DNA of 64,000 nucleotides from Chrysemys picta bellii (Eukaryota > Chordata > Testudines > Emydidae), in assembly GCF_011386835.1 (NCBI RefSeq), contig NC_088800.1:54403439-54467438 (forward strand), given 5' to 3'. The position numbers and the translations under genes were made by a program. Positions 33,451 to 45,099 of the stretch are shown in pieces. Numbering within the stretch: the first letter of the stretch is position 1; each line of letters begins with the position of its first letter. The notes beneath the pieces were generated by a model that made no database searches, was not told where the DNA came from, and saw only the letters and a list, made by a program, of their open reading frames with translations.

Positions 33451-34619
33451 CAGCGGTTCTCACAACTAATTTTTTGGTGACCTCAGAGTGTGGCTGTGAC
33501 GAAGTGGGACTGTTCTAAATGTTTCCTCTGAATACTGTGTGGGTGCCTCAGTTTCCCCTATGCGTTTCTTAGGTCTCTAGGTGGTGGGATAAAGGCCAGT
33601 GTGCATAAATCACTGACACTCTGTCTCACTGGCAACAAATGGCCAGAGCCCTTCCCCCCTTCAAGGAAATAGCTAAAGGTGAACAAAGAGATCAGGTGAC
33701 CTCCTGGCCCGGGAAAGAGACAAAGCCCAGAGAAGGAGGGGCTGGAGGGGGTTTCAGTTTGGAGCTGGCTGGGGACTAGGAGTGAGGGCAGAAGACTGGG
33801 GTGTCTGGCTCGCGGGACCCCAGGATGGATCCAGCTGAGGGGTCCGGTTCTTTGTACCTACAAGCTCTGTTTTAGACCGAGTTCCTGTCATCTAATAAAC
33901 CTCTGTTTTACTGGCTGGTTAAGAGTCACGTCTGACTGCAAAGTGGGGGTGCGTACAGGACCCTCTGGCTTCCCCAGGACCCCGCCTGGGCGGACTCGCT
34001 GTGGGAAGCGCATGGAGGGGCATATGCTGAATGCCCCAAGGTCAGACCCAGGAGGTGAAGAGGTGTGAGCTTCTTGCCCTGAAGATGGTCTGCTCCGAGG
34101 GAGAGGAGGTTCCCCAAAGTCCTGACTGGCTTTGTGGGGAGCAGTTCCAGAGCATCGCCCGGGAACTCCGTGACCGTGGCCACCTTGCTGGTGGCTGCTC
34201 TGACAAATTTTTCCTAAAATACGTAACTTTAGGAAAAACAAATAAATATGTGCATGTACATGTCCAAATGATTGTAATTTATGTATGTAGTAGGAAGGCG
34301 GTAGGCAGTAAAGCTCCCCATTCAGTGTTCCCATTCTTGTGCTTGGAGTGTGTCACGGGGCGGGAGCCCCTCACCCTGCTGGGGAGCTGCCAAGACCTGC
34401 AGCAGCTTGGAGCTGTTGAGCTGCTGTGGTAACTACAGCAACTGTAAACAGCAAGTGTGGCTCCATAGGTAATAGGTAACAACTGTTCAGGAGCAACAGC
34501 TGGTCACTGCACGGAGGGATCGCTGTTTCCCCCCTCCCCCCCAAAATCTTAATTCATGCTTTGGAGGCTGTCATGGTCGCAAAAAAAAATCTGCTGGTGG
34601 CCACATTTGAGAAATGTTG
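33451..34619. mobile_element. hAT element containing a solo LTR
   Basis: The ends CAGCGGTTCTCACAACTA and, inverted, CAACATTTCTCAAATGT are hAT-like, and the flanks carry a perfect 8-bp duplication ATCTAGTC (33443-33450, 34620-34627). Without the nested LTR (33495-34175) the element is about 490 bp and non-coding. The target is the 3' end of a CR1. Confidence 0.9.
33495..34175 (+). mobile_element. Solo LTR of the TGTGACGAA family
   Basis: A 681-bp solo LTR starting TGTGACGAAG and ending CCGTGACC, with GTGGC on both sides (33490-33494, 34176-34180). It has an AATAAACC signal near 33894 and a 'ttactggctgg' block matching the LTRs of the young element at 12761, so it is a diverged relative. Internal sequence was lost by LTR recombination. 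Confidence 0.88.
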
Positions 34620-35335
34620 ATCTAGTCTGACCTCCTATGTATCACAGACCATCAACACCATCCAACAGCTGCACACGAAAACTAGACCAAAGTATTACAG
34701 CCCCCAGAAGACTAAACCAATATGCAACAGGAATAGAATAGGAGAGACCAAGGTGCACTCATGCCTGAAGCGCCTGCAATGGCGGGGAATTAATTATGGG
34801 AAATATACCCAGATAATCTTGGCAAGTGATCTTCCCTCCATACTGCAAGGAGGGCGAAAAAACCCCAAGGTCCCTGCCAATCTTACCTGGGGGAAAATTC
34901 CTTCCTGACCCCATGTATGGTAATTAGTTAGACCCTCAGCAAATGAGCAACAATCAGCCACCTAAGCATGTGAGAGAGAAAGTGCTTGGTGCCACCTCAG
35001 CACTGGCCCTCCCCATCCAGCGTGTCAACTCCAGCCGTGGCCATCTCCAATGCTTCACAGGAAGGAGACTAAAACAAACAAAAACACGCCCCTTCCTGGA
35101 CCAGAGGACCATCTCAAGCCCTGAAATATGAACTTTAGGAACAGAGGACATAAATTGGAAGGGACTCCCAGCCCTGCCCCCAACCATCACAAGCAGCCCT
35201 GTGATATAATTGCTCTTCTAATTTCCAGCCTGAATTTGTTCATGGCCAATTTATACCCTATTGTTCTTCCATATCAGGCTTCTCCACATCACTCTAAGGA
35301 AGCATACATTTTCATCAGTTTCCTCAGATGAGCAG

Positions 35336-35880
35336 AAAGAATTAAAAAAATAATAGTCTAAAGAGATATCTGTCATATTGTAGCTTCTATATAAACATTT
35401 TCTACAGTTAATGTATTTTCAGGCAAAGAAACTTACTAAAGTGTTAATTAAAAGAAAAAAGAATACCTTCAAGTGGGGTGGGAATTACCGGTTAACCAGC
35501 TCTTGATTTAGTGGATTCCTTATGGAGATGGTCCTGATTTAAATTCCTCTAACCAAGTAATGTTTAAATACAAGTACCCTAGGTACAAGAAAGATTCAGA
35601 TGGAAAGGGATCGTTCCTCATTGAACCCTCCTGTCTGCACTAGCATATACAATCCTCATTCCTTCTGCAAGATAGCACGTAGTCTCTAAAGATATATTAG
35701 TCAAAAAAACTAATGAGATTCAGAAGGTATTATATATGGTCTTTTGGCAAGAATCAAGTATTCTGTCAGTTTAAATATCTGATATAGTAGTCTTTATTTG
35801 GAGACTATGGTCTGTCTTTGCAGAGGATGAGTTATGAGCCAAATTAGTTGGGAGAAAGAATTTAAACAGAAAAATGTAAA
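35336..35880. other. Intron, no recognised feature
   Basis: AT-rich intron between two CR1 copies, with nothing assigned. Confidence 0.5.
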
Positions 35881-37640
35881 TGATTATTAGAAATTGTTTA
35901 AAAGCATTTTATTTGAGAACAAGCTCAAAAAAACAACAATCCCACAATCAAGAAGGAAGGCTGCACTGGTTAAAAAAGCCAACCGGGATTAGGGAGAAGT
36001 GAAGGCAACTGTAAAAACAAAACAATGTATAGCAAATGGAAGAAAGGGAAAATTGATAGTATAAATATAAATCAGAAGCTATGAATTGTAGAAAATTGTT
36101 ATGGGAGGCAAAACACCACAAAGAGAAATCTATGACCAGAAGAGTTAAGGACAATAAGAAGGAGTTTTTCAAGTATATTTAGGAACAAAAGGTATCTTAA
36201 CAATGGTATTGGTTCCTTACTAGATGAAAATGCAGAAAATGCTGAAGTGCTTGGTGAAAAAAACAGATGACATATTAGTATCATATGATAACACTTTCCA
36301 TTCATTAGTACGGTAATTATGGAAGGTGTGGAACAGCAGCTACTAAAGACAGTCATTTTTTAAATCAGCAGGTTCGGATACCTTGCATTCGAGAGTTTTA
36401 AAAGCGCTGACTGAGGAACTCTCTGTACTGTTAATATTGATTTCCAATAAGCCTTGGAACCCTGGAGAAGTTCCAGAGGACTGAAGGAAAGCTAATGTTG
36501 TGCCACTATTGATATCTTTTTTTATGAGATTAAAAGTTTGGTTGATAAAGGCATTTGACTTGGTACTACACAATATTTTGATGAATAAACTAGAGCAATA
36601 CAAAATTAGCATGGTACACATTAAATGGATTCAAAACTGGCTAACTGATTGGTCTCAAAATGTAATTGTAAAGGAGAAATCATCATCAAGCAGGTATGTT
36701 TCTTGTGGGGTTCCACAGAGATCAGTTCTTCATCCCAGCAATTTAAAATTTTCATCAGTTACCTATAAGAAAACATAAAATCATCACTGATAAAGTTGGA
36801 AGGGGACCCAAAGTTGGGGACATGATAAATAATGAAGGGGACAGGTCACTAATATAAAGCAATCTGGATCACTTGGTAACCTGGGCTCAAGCAAACAACA
36901 TGCATTTTAATGTGACCAAATATGAGTTCATATCTAGGAACAAAAGATTGTGGGCCATACATACAGGATGAAGTACTGTGTCCTGGGAAGCAGTGACTGA
37001 AAAAGATTTAGAAGTCATGAACATGAGCTCCCAGTGCATTGCTATGGCCAAAAGGGCTAATGCAATCCTGGGATGCATAAACATGGGAATCTCAAGTAGG
37101 AGTAGAGAGGTTATTTTACTTCCGTCTTTGATGCTGGTGTGACCACTGCTGGAATACTGTGTCCAGTTCTGATGTCCACAATTCAAGAAGGATGTTGATA
37201 AATTGGAGAGGAATCTGGGAACAGCCACAAGAATAAATAAAGGATTAGAAAACATGTCTTATAGTGAGAGGAGCTCAATCTAGTTAGCTTAACAAAAAGA
37301 AAGTCAAGGAATGATTTGACCAGTCTATAAATACCTACACGGGGAGCATACATTTGATAGTAAAGGGCTCTTCAATTTAGCAGACAAAAGTATAGCAATA
37401 TCCAATGGCTGGAAGTTGAAGCAAGGCAAATTCAGACTAGAAATTAACCTTCGGAACAATTTACAAAGGATTATGATGGAGTCTCTATCACTGACAACTT
37501 CTAAATCAAGATAGGATGTTTTTCTAAAAGATATTCTCTAGTCCAACAGAAATCAATTCAGGGAAGTCTTATGGCGTGTGTTACACAGGAAGTCAGACTA
37601 GAAAATCACAATGGTCCTTTCTGGCCTTATCTATATAATA
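35881..37640 (+). mobile_element. CR1 LINE, long 5'-truncated copy
   Basis: About 1.75 kb of CR1 ORF2 and tail. Recognisable pieces: a lysine-rich segment before the RT (MYSKWKKGKI), an RT segment resembling NPGEVPED near 36470, VHIKWIQNWLTDWSQNVIVK at 36617-36675 followed by SCGVPQRSVLHPSNL, a thumb/C-terminal part with LEYCVQF near 37150, and a tail ending 'aatggtcctttctggcctta' near 37630. Several internal deletions and stops are present, including loss of the catalytic YADD region. It is an old copy. Confidence 0.8.
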
Positions 37641-37840
37641 AAATTCCAGGATTGTCACTCTGTCAGTGAGTCACTCTGAAGTACAGAATGTCTGTTGCAT
37701 CAGTGTGGAATGATGTAAATAGCTACAGGCATCGTTGAGAGCTCTCTTTTTTTAGAATATCATCAGGTTCAAACCTCTGTGCCGTTTGTATGTTTTCTCA
37801 CATATTTATTCCTTCACTCGTACATTTCTTCTTGCTATGA

Positions 37841-37846
37841 AGCAGA
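37841..37846 (+). promoter_or_regulatory. Tandem (NAGNAG) splice acceptor
   Basis: The acceptor reads AAGCAG followed by ACT. Both AG dinucleotides are in frame, so alternative use would insert or omit a single Gln in C1b. The CAG site (downstream) is the stronger form by general rule. A pyrimidine-rich tract ending 'ttcttcttgctatga' precedes it. Confidence 0.8.
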
Positions 37847-38063
37847 CTCCTGGACGACGCAGTCCAAAGACCCAGAATGGACTTTTGCGTCCTCCACGGG
37901 ATGAGAAGCTGAGCAACAGCCAGACATCACTTTATGAGATGTTGCAGGAGAAAGGAAGATGGGTAGGAGTGAGTTTGGACCAGTCGGCACTCCTTCCACT
38001 GAGGTTCAAAAACATCAGAGAGAAGACAGATGCTCATTTTGTGGATGTGATTAAAGAAGACAG
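37843..38063 (+). CDS. ADCY3: ADCY3 exon: C1b linker, well conserved part
   Basis: Encodes the central C1b linker of adenylate cyclase 3: SPKTQNGLLRPP, NSQTSLYEMLQEKGRW, then SLDQSALLPLRFKNIREK and FVDVIKED. This agrees closely with vertebrate ADCY3. The exon ends after AG of a split Ser codon, before donor GTAAGA at 38064. The acceptor is a tandem AAGCAG: splicing at 37842 gives a Gln as first residue, splicing at 37845 omits it. The upstream exon is phase 0, so both choices keep frame. Confidence 0.96.
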
Positions 38064-39279
38064 GTAAGAAGGAACTAGCTACATAATTTTAAAATAGTGT
38101 GGTAGAAAGAAAGCAAACATGCTCCATGCATTTAATCTCTATTCCCCTGCTCTTGTGTGCTGTTGGTCATCATACTGTAAGTTTTCTAATGTTAGTCTGC
38201 CTGCTATTCTGTAACTACAGTAGGAACTCACCAATCTGAAAATTCTGCTAAGAGGAATACCAATGCAGGTTTTTACTTAACTTTATTAATCTTTCTCTTT
38301 GAACAGTTATTTTACATTTGAGTCTTTTGAACTAAAAATATCCTCAAAAATGACAAAATCTTTGTAATATGTTATAGTACATATGTTATTTGCATTTGCT
38401 ATTTTTACTATAAACATGGAGCTACAAAAATTTCATATCTGCTTATAATAATTATACCTGGTGACATTGAAGTGTTTAGGAAAATATATACATTCTGTGT
38501 CTTGGATGCTGAACAAATAGAAGGGGACTGTCATGAAAGTATTGGTCTGATATTGTCCTAAATATACTTTCTGTAAAATTAGGCCCTCTCTCTTCACTTT
38601 AGGATTTTAAATTGTCACCCCTTCTATGGGCAAGAAATATAGGAAAATATAGGCTCCAAGATCCCGCAGTCGGTGACTTTACACAAACACACACAATTTC
38701 CCTCTTAATATGGCCAGACTTTAACTTGAGTTTGTCAAAAGAATAGCTTGTGAACATTAAGAATAACAACATTAGATAATAAGCTATTTCTATTGTGATA
38801 GCAAGCAAATCCCCAGTTAGATTAAGGGCTTCATTGTGCTTGGCTCGGCTCTATATAAGCACATAGATAGTAAGTGTTTAGGGGACAGGAACAATGTCTT
38901 CCTAATTACAAACATGACAAAACCAGGGATGACAGAACAGAGAGAGTGTGAATGGGGAGCCCAGATTGCAAATAAAAGATTCTGGGATAGCTAGTGGTAC
39001 AGAGCATACATCTTTTTTGGTTTTTATTAAATGTTGCATACTATCTGTTTGTTTTCATCACACCTGCCTGTTTAACTTCTTCTCATTTCCTGTTTTATCA
39101 AACCCTGGTCCTTTCCATTTTTACACACATACATATCCATATAATTATATATAAACTATATCCAACCACTTAGCCATTTTTAAGGGTCTGTTTGTTTAAT
39201 TATTTCTAAATACACATCCATTTCTCTCCCCCTTTCTTTTCCCAATTAAAGTTTCTCCTAAGGCTACCATCAATAAAAG
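38064..39279. other. Intron, no recognised feature
   Basis: AT-rich intron; no repeat family or gene recognised. Confidence 0.5.
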
Positions 39280-41666
39280 TTCTTCTTCAAGTGCTTGTTC
39301 AGGTCCATTCCACATTAGGTGTGCGCGCGCCACGTGCACGAGCGTCGGAAACTTTTCCCTTAGTGGTACCCGTCAGGCCAGCGGGGCCCCCGCCTGAGCG
39401 GTGCCATTGCACCGTGCATATATATCCCCGCTGGCCCGACCCCCTCCAGTTCCTTCTTACCGTCCGTGGCGACTTGGAACAAACTCTTGCTCTCCAACGA
39501 GAAGCAATCCCTTAGCTTTAGAGTACTTAGCTGCTATCAGTTCATTAGCATTCTATTGTTGTGGCCACTTAATAGATTAGGTGCTTGGAGGCTTCCAGCA
39601 CCCACCCCGGGCCGCGGGGCATGCCACAGGCCCAAGGGTTTAAGGCTTGTGCCATGTGCCGCAAGCCCATGCCGGTTAGTGACCCCCACAACTCCTGTCT
39701 ATGTTGCCTGGGGGAAGCACACCAAGCAGAGAGATGCAAGATTTGCAAGGTGTTTAAGCCTAGAACAAAGAAAGAGAGAGACTTTCGCTTGAAGCAGTTG
39801 TTGATGGAGGCAGCACTGCAGCCATCGGGCCCGGAGCGCCTGACGCCGGCTCTAGCCTCCTTGGTGCGCAGTGCCCCGGAGTCGTCAAGAGACCCGGTGC
39901 CGGATAAGCACCGCAAGCCATCGGCCTCGGAGAAAAGTAGGCCACAGCACTGCTCATCCTCCCCGGTGCGGCCCGAGGCAAAACCAAAAGAAGGGCACGG
40001 ACGTTCCCCACAAAGGAGACCGGCACCAACTAAGGGCCCAGGCACCAGAAAGAGCGGGATGGACATTGTGCCTGCGCCGGCACCGATGGCACCCGCGTCA
40101 CAAGTCCCACTGAGTCCAGCCCTAAGTGAACTCAGAGAGGACGACGGGCTCGAGGGAGTAATAGATCAGCCCTCCACGCCTGACATCTTTGCGGCGGCGA
40201 AGGACCTTATCGGGTTGTCGGCAGTGAGCCCCCTCCCGATCAGGGAGAAGCCTCCGCGCAGTGCTGTCGAGGGGAAAGCCGGCAATGGTGCGCCGTTCGA
40301 GGACACCCTCCCAGCATCGCTCCCGGTGTTGGTCCCGGTTGAGCGTCGAGTCTGTGGACTCTGTTACCCCTGACGCAGAAGGAAGCCTCGGTACCGGAGA
40401 CAAGTCAGCGCACAGGGTTAGTGCAAGGGACCCGATGCTCTCCAGCACCCTCCAGAGACCGGCACCAGGAGAAGGCAAGCCGACCATCGCCAAAAGCTTC
40501 CAGAAGTCACCGGTCCAGGTCTCGGAAGCACCGATACTAGTCCCGGTCCCACGAGCAGCGGTCCCAGTCCCGTTCCCAATCAGCAAGAAGCCGCTCGTTG
40601 GCCTCCCGCCAGCACAGGTCGACGGCACCACCGTAGGCTTCGCGCTTGGTGTTGCTGGAGTCCGGCGCCGATACAGTTACCCGCACCGGGTACCAGACAG
40701 CAGAGAATACCAGGCTGGGTGGCAACCCCAGTGGGGACCGCTGGGACACTGGCCCTTCTGGACCCCTTGGGCCTACCACCAGCGGCAAGGAGCTCCCTCC
40801 AGGGCCAGCTACTCGGTGTCCCGGTCCCCCCACCAACACTCCTCCTTGCGGGAAGCTATGGCATCCACACTACCTGCACCGTCACCGAGCGAGAGACCGG
40901 AGAAACCGGCACCAAGTCTGGTGCCGCCCCAGGGTCAGCTGTCTGGGCCCAAGCCGGAAGCCCCTCCTTTGGGGGAGGGGGACCAAGGGGACCAGCAGGA
41001 GGAAGCGGAGCAGCTGCTGACCTCCTCGTAATCACCGGATGAAACAGTGGCAGGCACAGCGCTATCAGGACCGCTGCCAGTAGACCACAGGCCCACCAAG
41101 AGCTGCTGTGTAAGGTTGCTCATAACTTGGGATTACAGGCCGAGGAGATGGTTGAGCAGGAGGACCCCATGGTGGGCATCCTGAGCCCAGAGGGTCCATC
41201 CAGAATAGCACTTCCACTCATTAAGACCATGCAGTCGAACTATAAGACTACATGGCAGACCCCAGCCTCCAGTGCTCCAACAGCCAAAGGTGTGGAACGC
41301 AAGTACTTCGCCCCGTCAAAGGGGTACGACTTCTTGTTTTGCCACCCAAGCCCATGTTCCCTGGTAGTCTCGGCGGTAAACGAGAAAGAGCACCGTGGGC
41401 AGCAGGCCCCGGCCCCTAAGGCCAAGGAAGCAAAGCGCCTTGTCCTGTTTGGCAGGATGGTGTATGCCTGAGGGGGCCTCCAGTTGAGGATTGCTAACCA
41501 ATAGGCCATCCTCAAGAGACATAATTTCAACTCCTGGGCGGCAGTGGGGAAGTTTAAGGACAACCTCCCACAGGGTTCCCAACAGGAGTTTACGGCGCTG
41601 GTGGATGAGGGCAAGGCCATAGTGAAGACCTCTCTCCAGACGTCCTTGGATTCAGCGGATGCAGCG
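39280..41666 (+). mobile_element. DIRS retrotransposon 2, 3' truncated
   Basis: The left terminal repeat starts TTCTTCTTCAAGTGC and is nearly the same as that of DIRS 3 (58227). The copy runs through the gag region and stops at about 41666, where DIRS 3 continues with 'accaggacaatcgcg' but this copy switches to CR1 sequence. RT, RNase H, recombinase and the right end are all missing. A TATA-like 'gcatatatat' lies at 39415-39424. Confidence 0.9.
39621..41666 (+). pseudogene. DIRS 2 gag, broken and truncated
   Basis: From the first in-frame ATG the frame reads MPQAQGFKACAMCRKPMP, then a Cys/His cluster (SDPHNSCLCCLGEAHQAERC, ICKVFKP). It is open to 40373, then shifts into the frame at 40261-41031 with Ser/Pro-rich sequence. 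A stop near 41031 is followed by the conserved C-terminal region from 41127 (AEEMVEQEDPMVGILSPEG, EAKRLVLFGRMVYA with a stop at 41469). The upstream TTG at 39585 may mark a lost ATG. Confidence 0.82.
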
Positions 41667-42385
41667 GCCTTCACAACCTCCTCAGGTAAGGAGTTCCACA
41701 AGTTGACTGTGCGCTGTGTGAAGAAGAACTTCCTTGTATTTGTTTTAAACCTGCTGCCTATTAATTTCATTTGGTAACCCCTAGTTCTTGTATTATGGGA
41801 ATAAGTAAATACATTTTCCTTATCCACTTTCTCCATATCACTCATGATTTTATATACCTCTATCATATCCCCCCTTAGTCTCCTCTTTTCCAAGCTGAAG
41901 AGTCCTAGCCTCTTTAATCTCTCCTCATATGGGACCCGTTCCAAACCCCTAATCATTTTAGTTGCCCTTTTCTGAACCTTATCTAGTGCCAGTATATCTT
42001 TTTTGAGATGAGACCACATCTGTACGCAGTATTCGAGATGTGGGCGTACCATCAATTTATATAAGGGCAATAATATATTCTCAGTCTTATTTTCTATCCC
42101 CTTTTTAATGATCCCTAACATCCTGTTTGCTTTTTTGACCCCCTCTGCCCACTGCGTGAACATCTTCAGAGAACTATCCAAGATAACTCCAAGATCTTTT
42201 TCCTGACTTGTTGTAGCTAAATTAGCCCCCATCATATTGTATAGTTGGGGTTATTTTTTCAAATGTGCATTACTTTACATTTATCCACATTAAATTTCAT
42301 TTGCCATTTTGTTGCCCAATCACTTAGTTTTGTGAGATCTTTTTGAAGTTCATCACAGTCTGCTTTGGTCTTAACTATCTTGATA
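41667..42385 (-). mobile_element. CR1 LINE, 3' tail missing
   Basis: On the minus strand: a long open frame including [59 protein letters not shown], then TNTRKFFFTQRTVNLWNSLP. It stops in the EEVVKA motif at the joint with DIRS 2, so the CR1 3' untranslated tail is absent. The 5' side fades near 42385. The reading frame over the RT C-terminus is still open. Confidence 0.9.
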
Positions 42386-43077
42386 ACAAAAGAATCAAGA
42401 TGTATTTTGGTTTGTCAGCTTACAGACATTTGAGATAATAGCATCAGAACTGTGCTTTGATTAAATGTTAATGTGAACTCAGCAGTAATGAACTGCTGAA
42501 AGACTGTTGGTTTATCTGGGATAAGGTTATAGGAACCCTGTCCTTGTGGTATAATTGCGGTCTTCACTCTGCCACAGCAATGCCAATTCTAACTCTTGTT
42601 AGTGCATTTGAGACCTTTGTGCTATGAACAGTTTCAATATGCAAGTTGACTGTTGCAGTGCCATCTTCTGTATATTTTGTTCATGTAACAGCTGTATGGT
42701 GTCATTTGGCACAGATTACTGTATCCTGTGCATTTTTACCAAAGTACAATTACTATGCTACAATTAAAGCAAGTGGCAGTTCTGCATTTTTACAGTAAAT
42801 GTTGCATTGTTTTATATTAAGCTTTACCAAGAACAGTGTTGTATATTTGGTGAACAATGTACTATTACTTTGAGTTTTAGGTCTAGCTTTACTAATGCAG
42901 TTATAGAAATGGGTCTCTTCCATGTTTATTTGTAGTCTTATGTGCAATACTGTGGTTGTTAAAAGACAGTAAAACTGAATAAACAAGACGGTAAAGTATG
43001 AAATGCTTAAGCTTAATTCTTTAAAGACTCATGTTCTTGAGAGAGATTTCTACTTCCAGTGTGAGGTCAGCTTATGT
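42386..43077. other. Intron, no recognised feature
   Basis: AT-rich intron without assignable repeats. Confidence 0.5.
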
Positions 43078-43084
43078 AATAAAT

Positions 43085-43746
43085 TAGGGTTACCATATTA
43101 AAGATTTTTAAAAAGAGGACACTCCATGGGGCCCTGGCTCCACCCCTTCCCCAAAGTCTCCGCCCCCTCCCCTGAGCACCCCGTATTCCCCCTCCTCGTC
43201 CCTCCCAGCCAAGTGAAAAGGGCTGCCCGAGCGCTACCAGCTTTATGGTTTGCCGGGCAGCTCCCAGACCTCCAGACCCTGCGCCCCGGGCCGGGCACTT
43301 CCCCAGCGCAGCCGGAGCCCGGGAGGGGAAGCGCCTGGCTGGGGGCGCAGGGTCTGGAGGCTGCCCGGCAAACCGTGAAGCTGGTAGCGCTGGGGCAGCT
43401 CCGCTCTTCAGCTGCACAGATGAGTTGTCTGGGGGGAACTGCAGGCGGATTCCCGGCGGCGGCGGCGGCTGCTGCTGCCCGGCAAACCGTGAAGCCGGTA
43501 CGCTTAGGCAGCTCGGCTCTTCGGCTACACAGAGCTGAGGTGTCTGGGGGGAGCAGCAGCAGCCGCAGCGGGGAATCTGCCTTCAACTCGCAGCCTGCCG
43601 GAACCGCTTGGGTAAGCAGGGGACTGGGGCAGGGATGCCGGCATTTTTCTGGACATGTTTGGCTTTTTGGCAATTCCCCCCGGATGGGGATTTGAGCACT
43701 AAAAATCCGGACGTGTCCGGGAAAATCCGGACGTATGGTAATCCTA
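43085..43746. mobile_element. TIR element with GC-rich interior
   Basis: Ends TAGGGTTACCATA and TATGGTAATCCTA (12 of 13 bases inverted), flanked by AATAAAT on both sides (43078-43084, 43747-43753). The interior is GC-rich and contains three partial copies of a block reading 'ccggcaaaccgtgaagc', two direct and one variant, and a 'ccggacgt' repeat at the right end. It has no transposase. The 7-bp duplication could be an 8-bp one with one change, which would suggest hAT. Confidence 0.75.
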
Positions 43747-43752
43747 AATAAA

Positions 43753-44614
43753 TGAAGGGGGGAGGAGAGGGTAGTTCCCTTTTATGGACACCCAGCCAGT
43801 TAGCTATAAAATCCTTGTTACTAGCTGTTCTCTACTTGTTTTATCTGTAAAGGGTTAAAAAAGTCTACAGGTAAAGGAAGGGAGTGGGCACCTGACCAAA
43901 AGAGCCCAGGGGAAGGCTAGAACTTTTTAAAATTGGGGGAAAACTTGCCCTTTGTGTCTGTTGTTGTTCTCTGGGGAAGGGGGGGGAATAGGGCAACAGT
44001 TATGCTGTGAGAAGCTGAAGGCCAGATATGTAAGTAGGTCAGAAATGTCTAGAAAGACGTGATTACGTTTATTTCTTTTATTTTGTAAGGCTTATGGACT
44101 CCTCTGTGCTAACCCCAAATGCTTTTGTTTTGCTTGTAATCTTTAAGCTGGACCTCAAGAAGGTTATTCTTGATGTTTAATTTTTGTAAGTGGGATTTTC
44201 AAATCTAGTAAAAGCCTAAGATCCAGATGTATTTTCTTTCCTTTTGTTTTTAATAAAGTTTACCTTTTTTAAGAACAGGATTGGATCTTTTGTGTCTTAA
44301 GAGGGTTGTGCACATGTTTTTAATTAGCTGGTGGCAACAGCTGATTTCTTTGTTTTCCTTTCTCAGCTCTTCCCCGCAGGGGGAGTGAAAGGGTTTGAGA
44401 GTACCCCACAGGAAGGAATTCCCAAGTGAGCCTTCCTGGTTTCCAAGGGATTTTGCATTTGGGTTGTGGCAGCATCTACCCAGCCAAGGTCAGAGAAAAA
44501 CTGTAACCTTGGGAGTTTAATACAAGCCTAGAGTGGCAAATATTAATTTTTAGAGTCCTTGCAGGCCCCCACCTTCTGCACTCGATGTGCCAGAGTGGGG
44601 AATCAGCTTTGACA
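43753..44614 (+). repeat. 5' LTR of the Gmr1-like element
   Basis: Shared with the 3' LTR from TGAAGGGG (43753) to TTTGA(CA) at about 44614. The true start is uncertain: the 3' copy has TGTGAGATAA directly upstream, whereas here the TIR element's flank intervenes. 'taataaagtttacc' near 44256 supplies a polyadenylation signal. Confidence 0.85.
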
Positions 44615-44632
44615 TGGCAGAGCAGTGGGATC
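44615..44632 (+). promoter_or_regulatory. Probable primer binding site (degenerate)
   Basis: TGGCAGAGCAGTGGGATC lies directly after the 5' LTR. It resembles the tRNA-Leu site of the young element (TGGCAGCGGTGGGATC) with two extra bases. The tRNA identity is tentative. Confidence 0.5.
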
Positions 44633-45099
44633 ATTTTGAACAAGAAGCTCAGACCTCAAGATTTTAAAAGGACGCATTTTTCCTTTTGGCTGCTTGAAAG
44701 CCAGGGAGGGTTTTTTTCTTTCTTTTCTTTTCTTTGCGGCCTAAGGGGGAACAGGCACGCAAAGGATTCAACCTGCAAAGCCAGGAAGTCCAACAAGCAC
44801 TGTATTATCTTTTTCTTTTCTAGCTTCGTGGCAAGGAAATAGGCTAGAGTAGGGCAGCCTGTGCATGAGGTTGAGGTCGGGCACCGAAATCCCAAAGCAG
44901 CACGCCACAGAGAAGACAGACCCAAATCAAGCCCAGACATCCAGCTCCATGACAGAAATGCAAGGAGGGGATGGGGACCAGGAATTTCCCAGGAGGAAAG
45001 GATCAGCCCTTCCCAACCTGAGATGCAGGTGCCAAGATGAAGGGATGCCCTTAACCCACACTGAGTTCTGACTGCGGAATACAGGGATTTCTTCCTACA

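Larger units (their letters stand above)
33403..35335 (-). mobile_element. CR1 LINE 3' part, interrupted by hAT element
   Basis: On the minus strand the 3' end reads 'ggtccttctggccttaaac' at 33403-33442. CR1-like sequence resumes after the hAT element at 34628 and runs to about 35335 (a block complementary to 'ttccagcctgaatttgttc'). The host copy is 5' truncated and decayed. Confidence 0.7.

Noticed and set aside
41240..42235. A 331-codon minus-strand gene
   Set aside because: The N-terminal two thirds are CR1 reverse transcriptase and the rest is antisense DIRS gag; the fusion results from the DIRS 2/CR1 joint.
43245..43700. GC-rich CpG island or promoter
   Set aside because: The GC-rich block lies inside a TIR element with duplications; no exon or initiation signal supports a host promoter.
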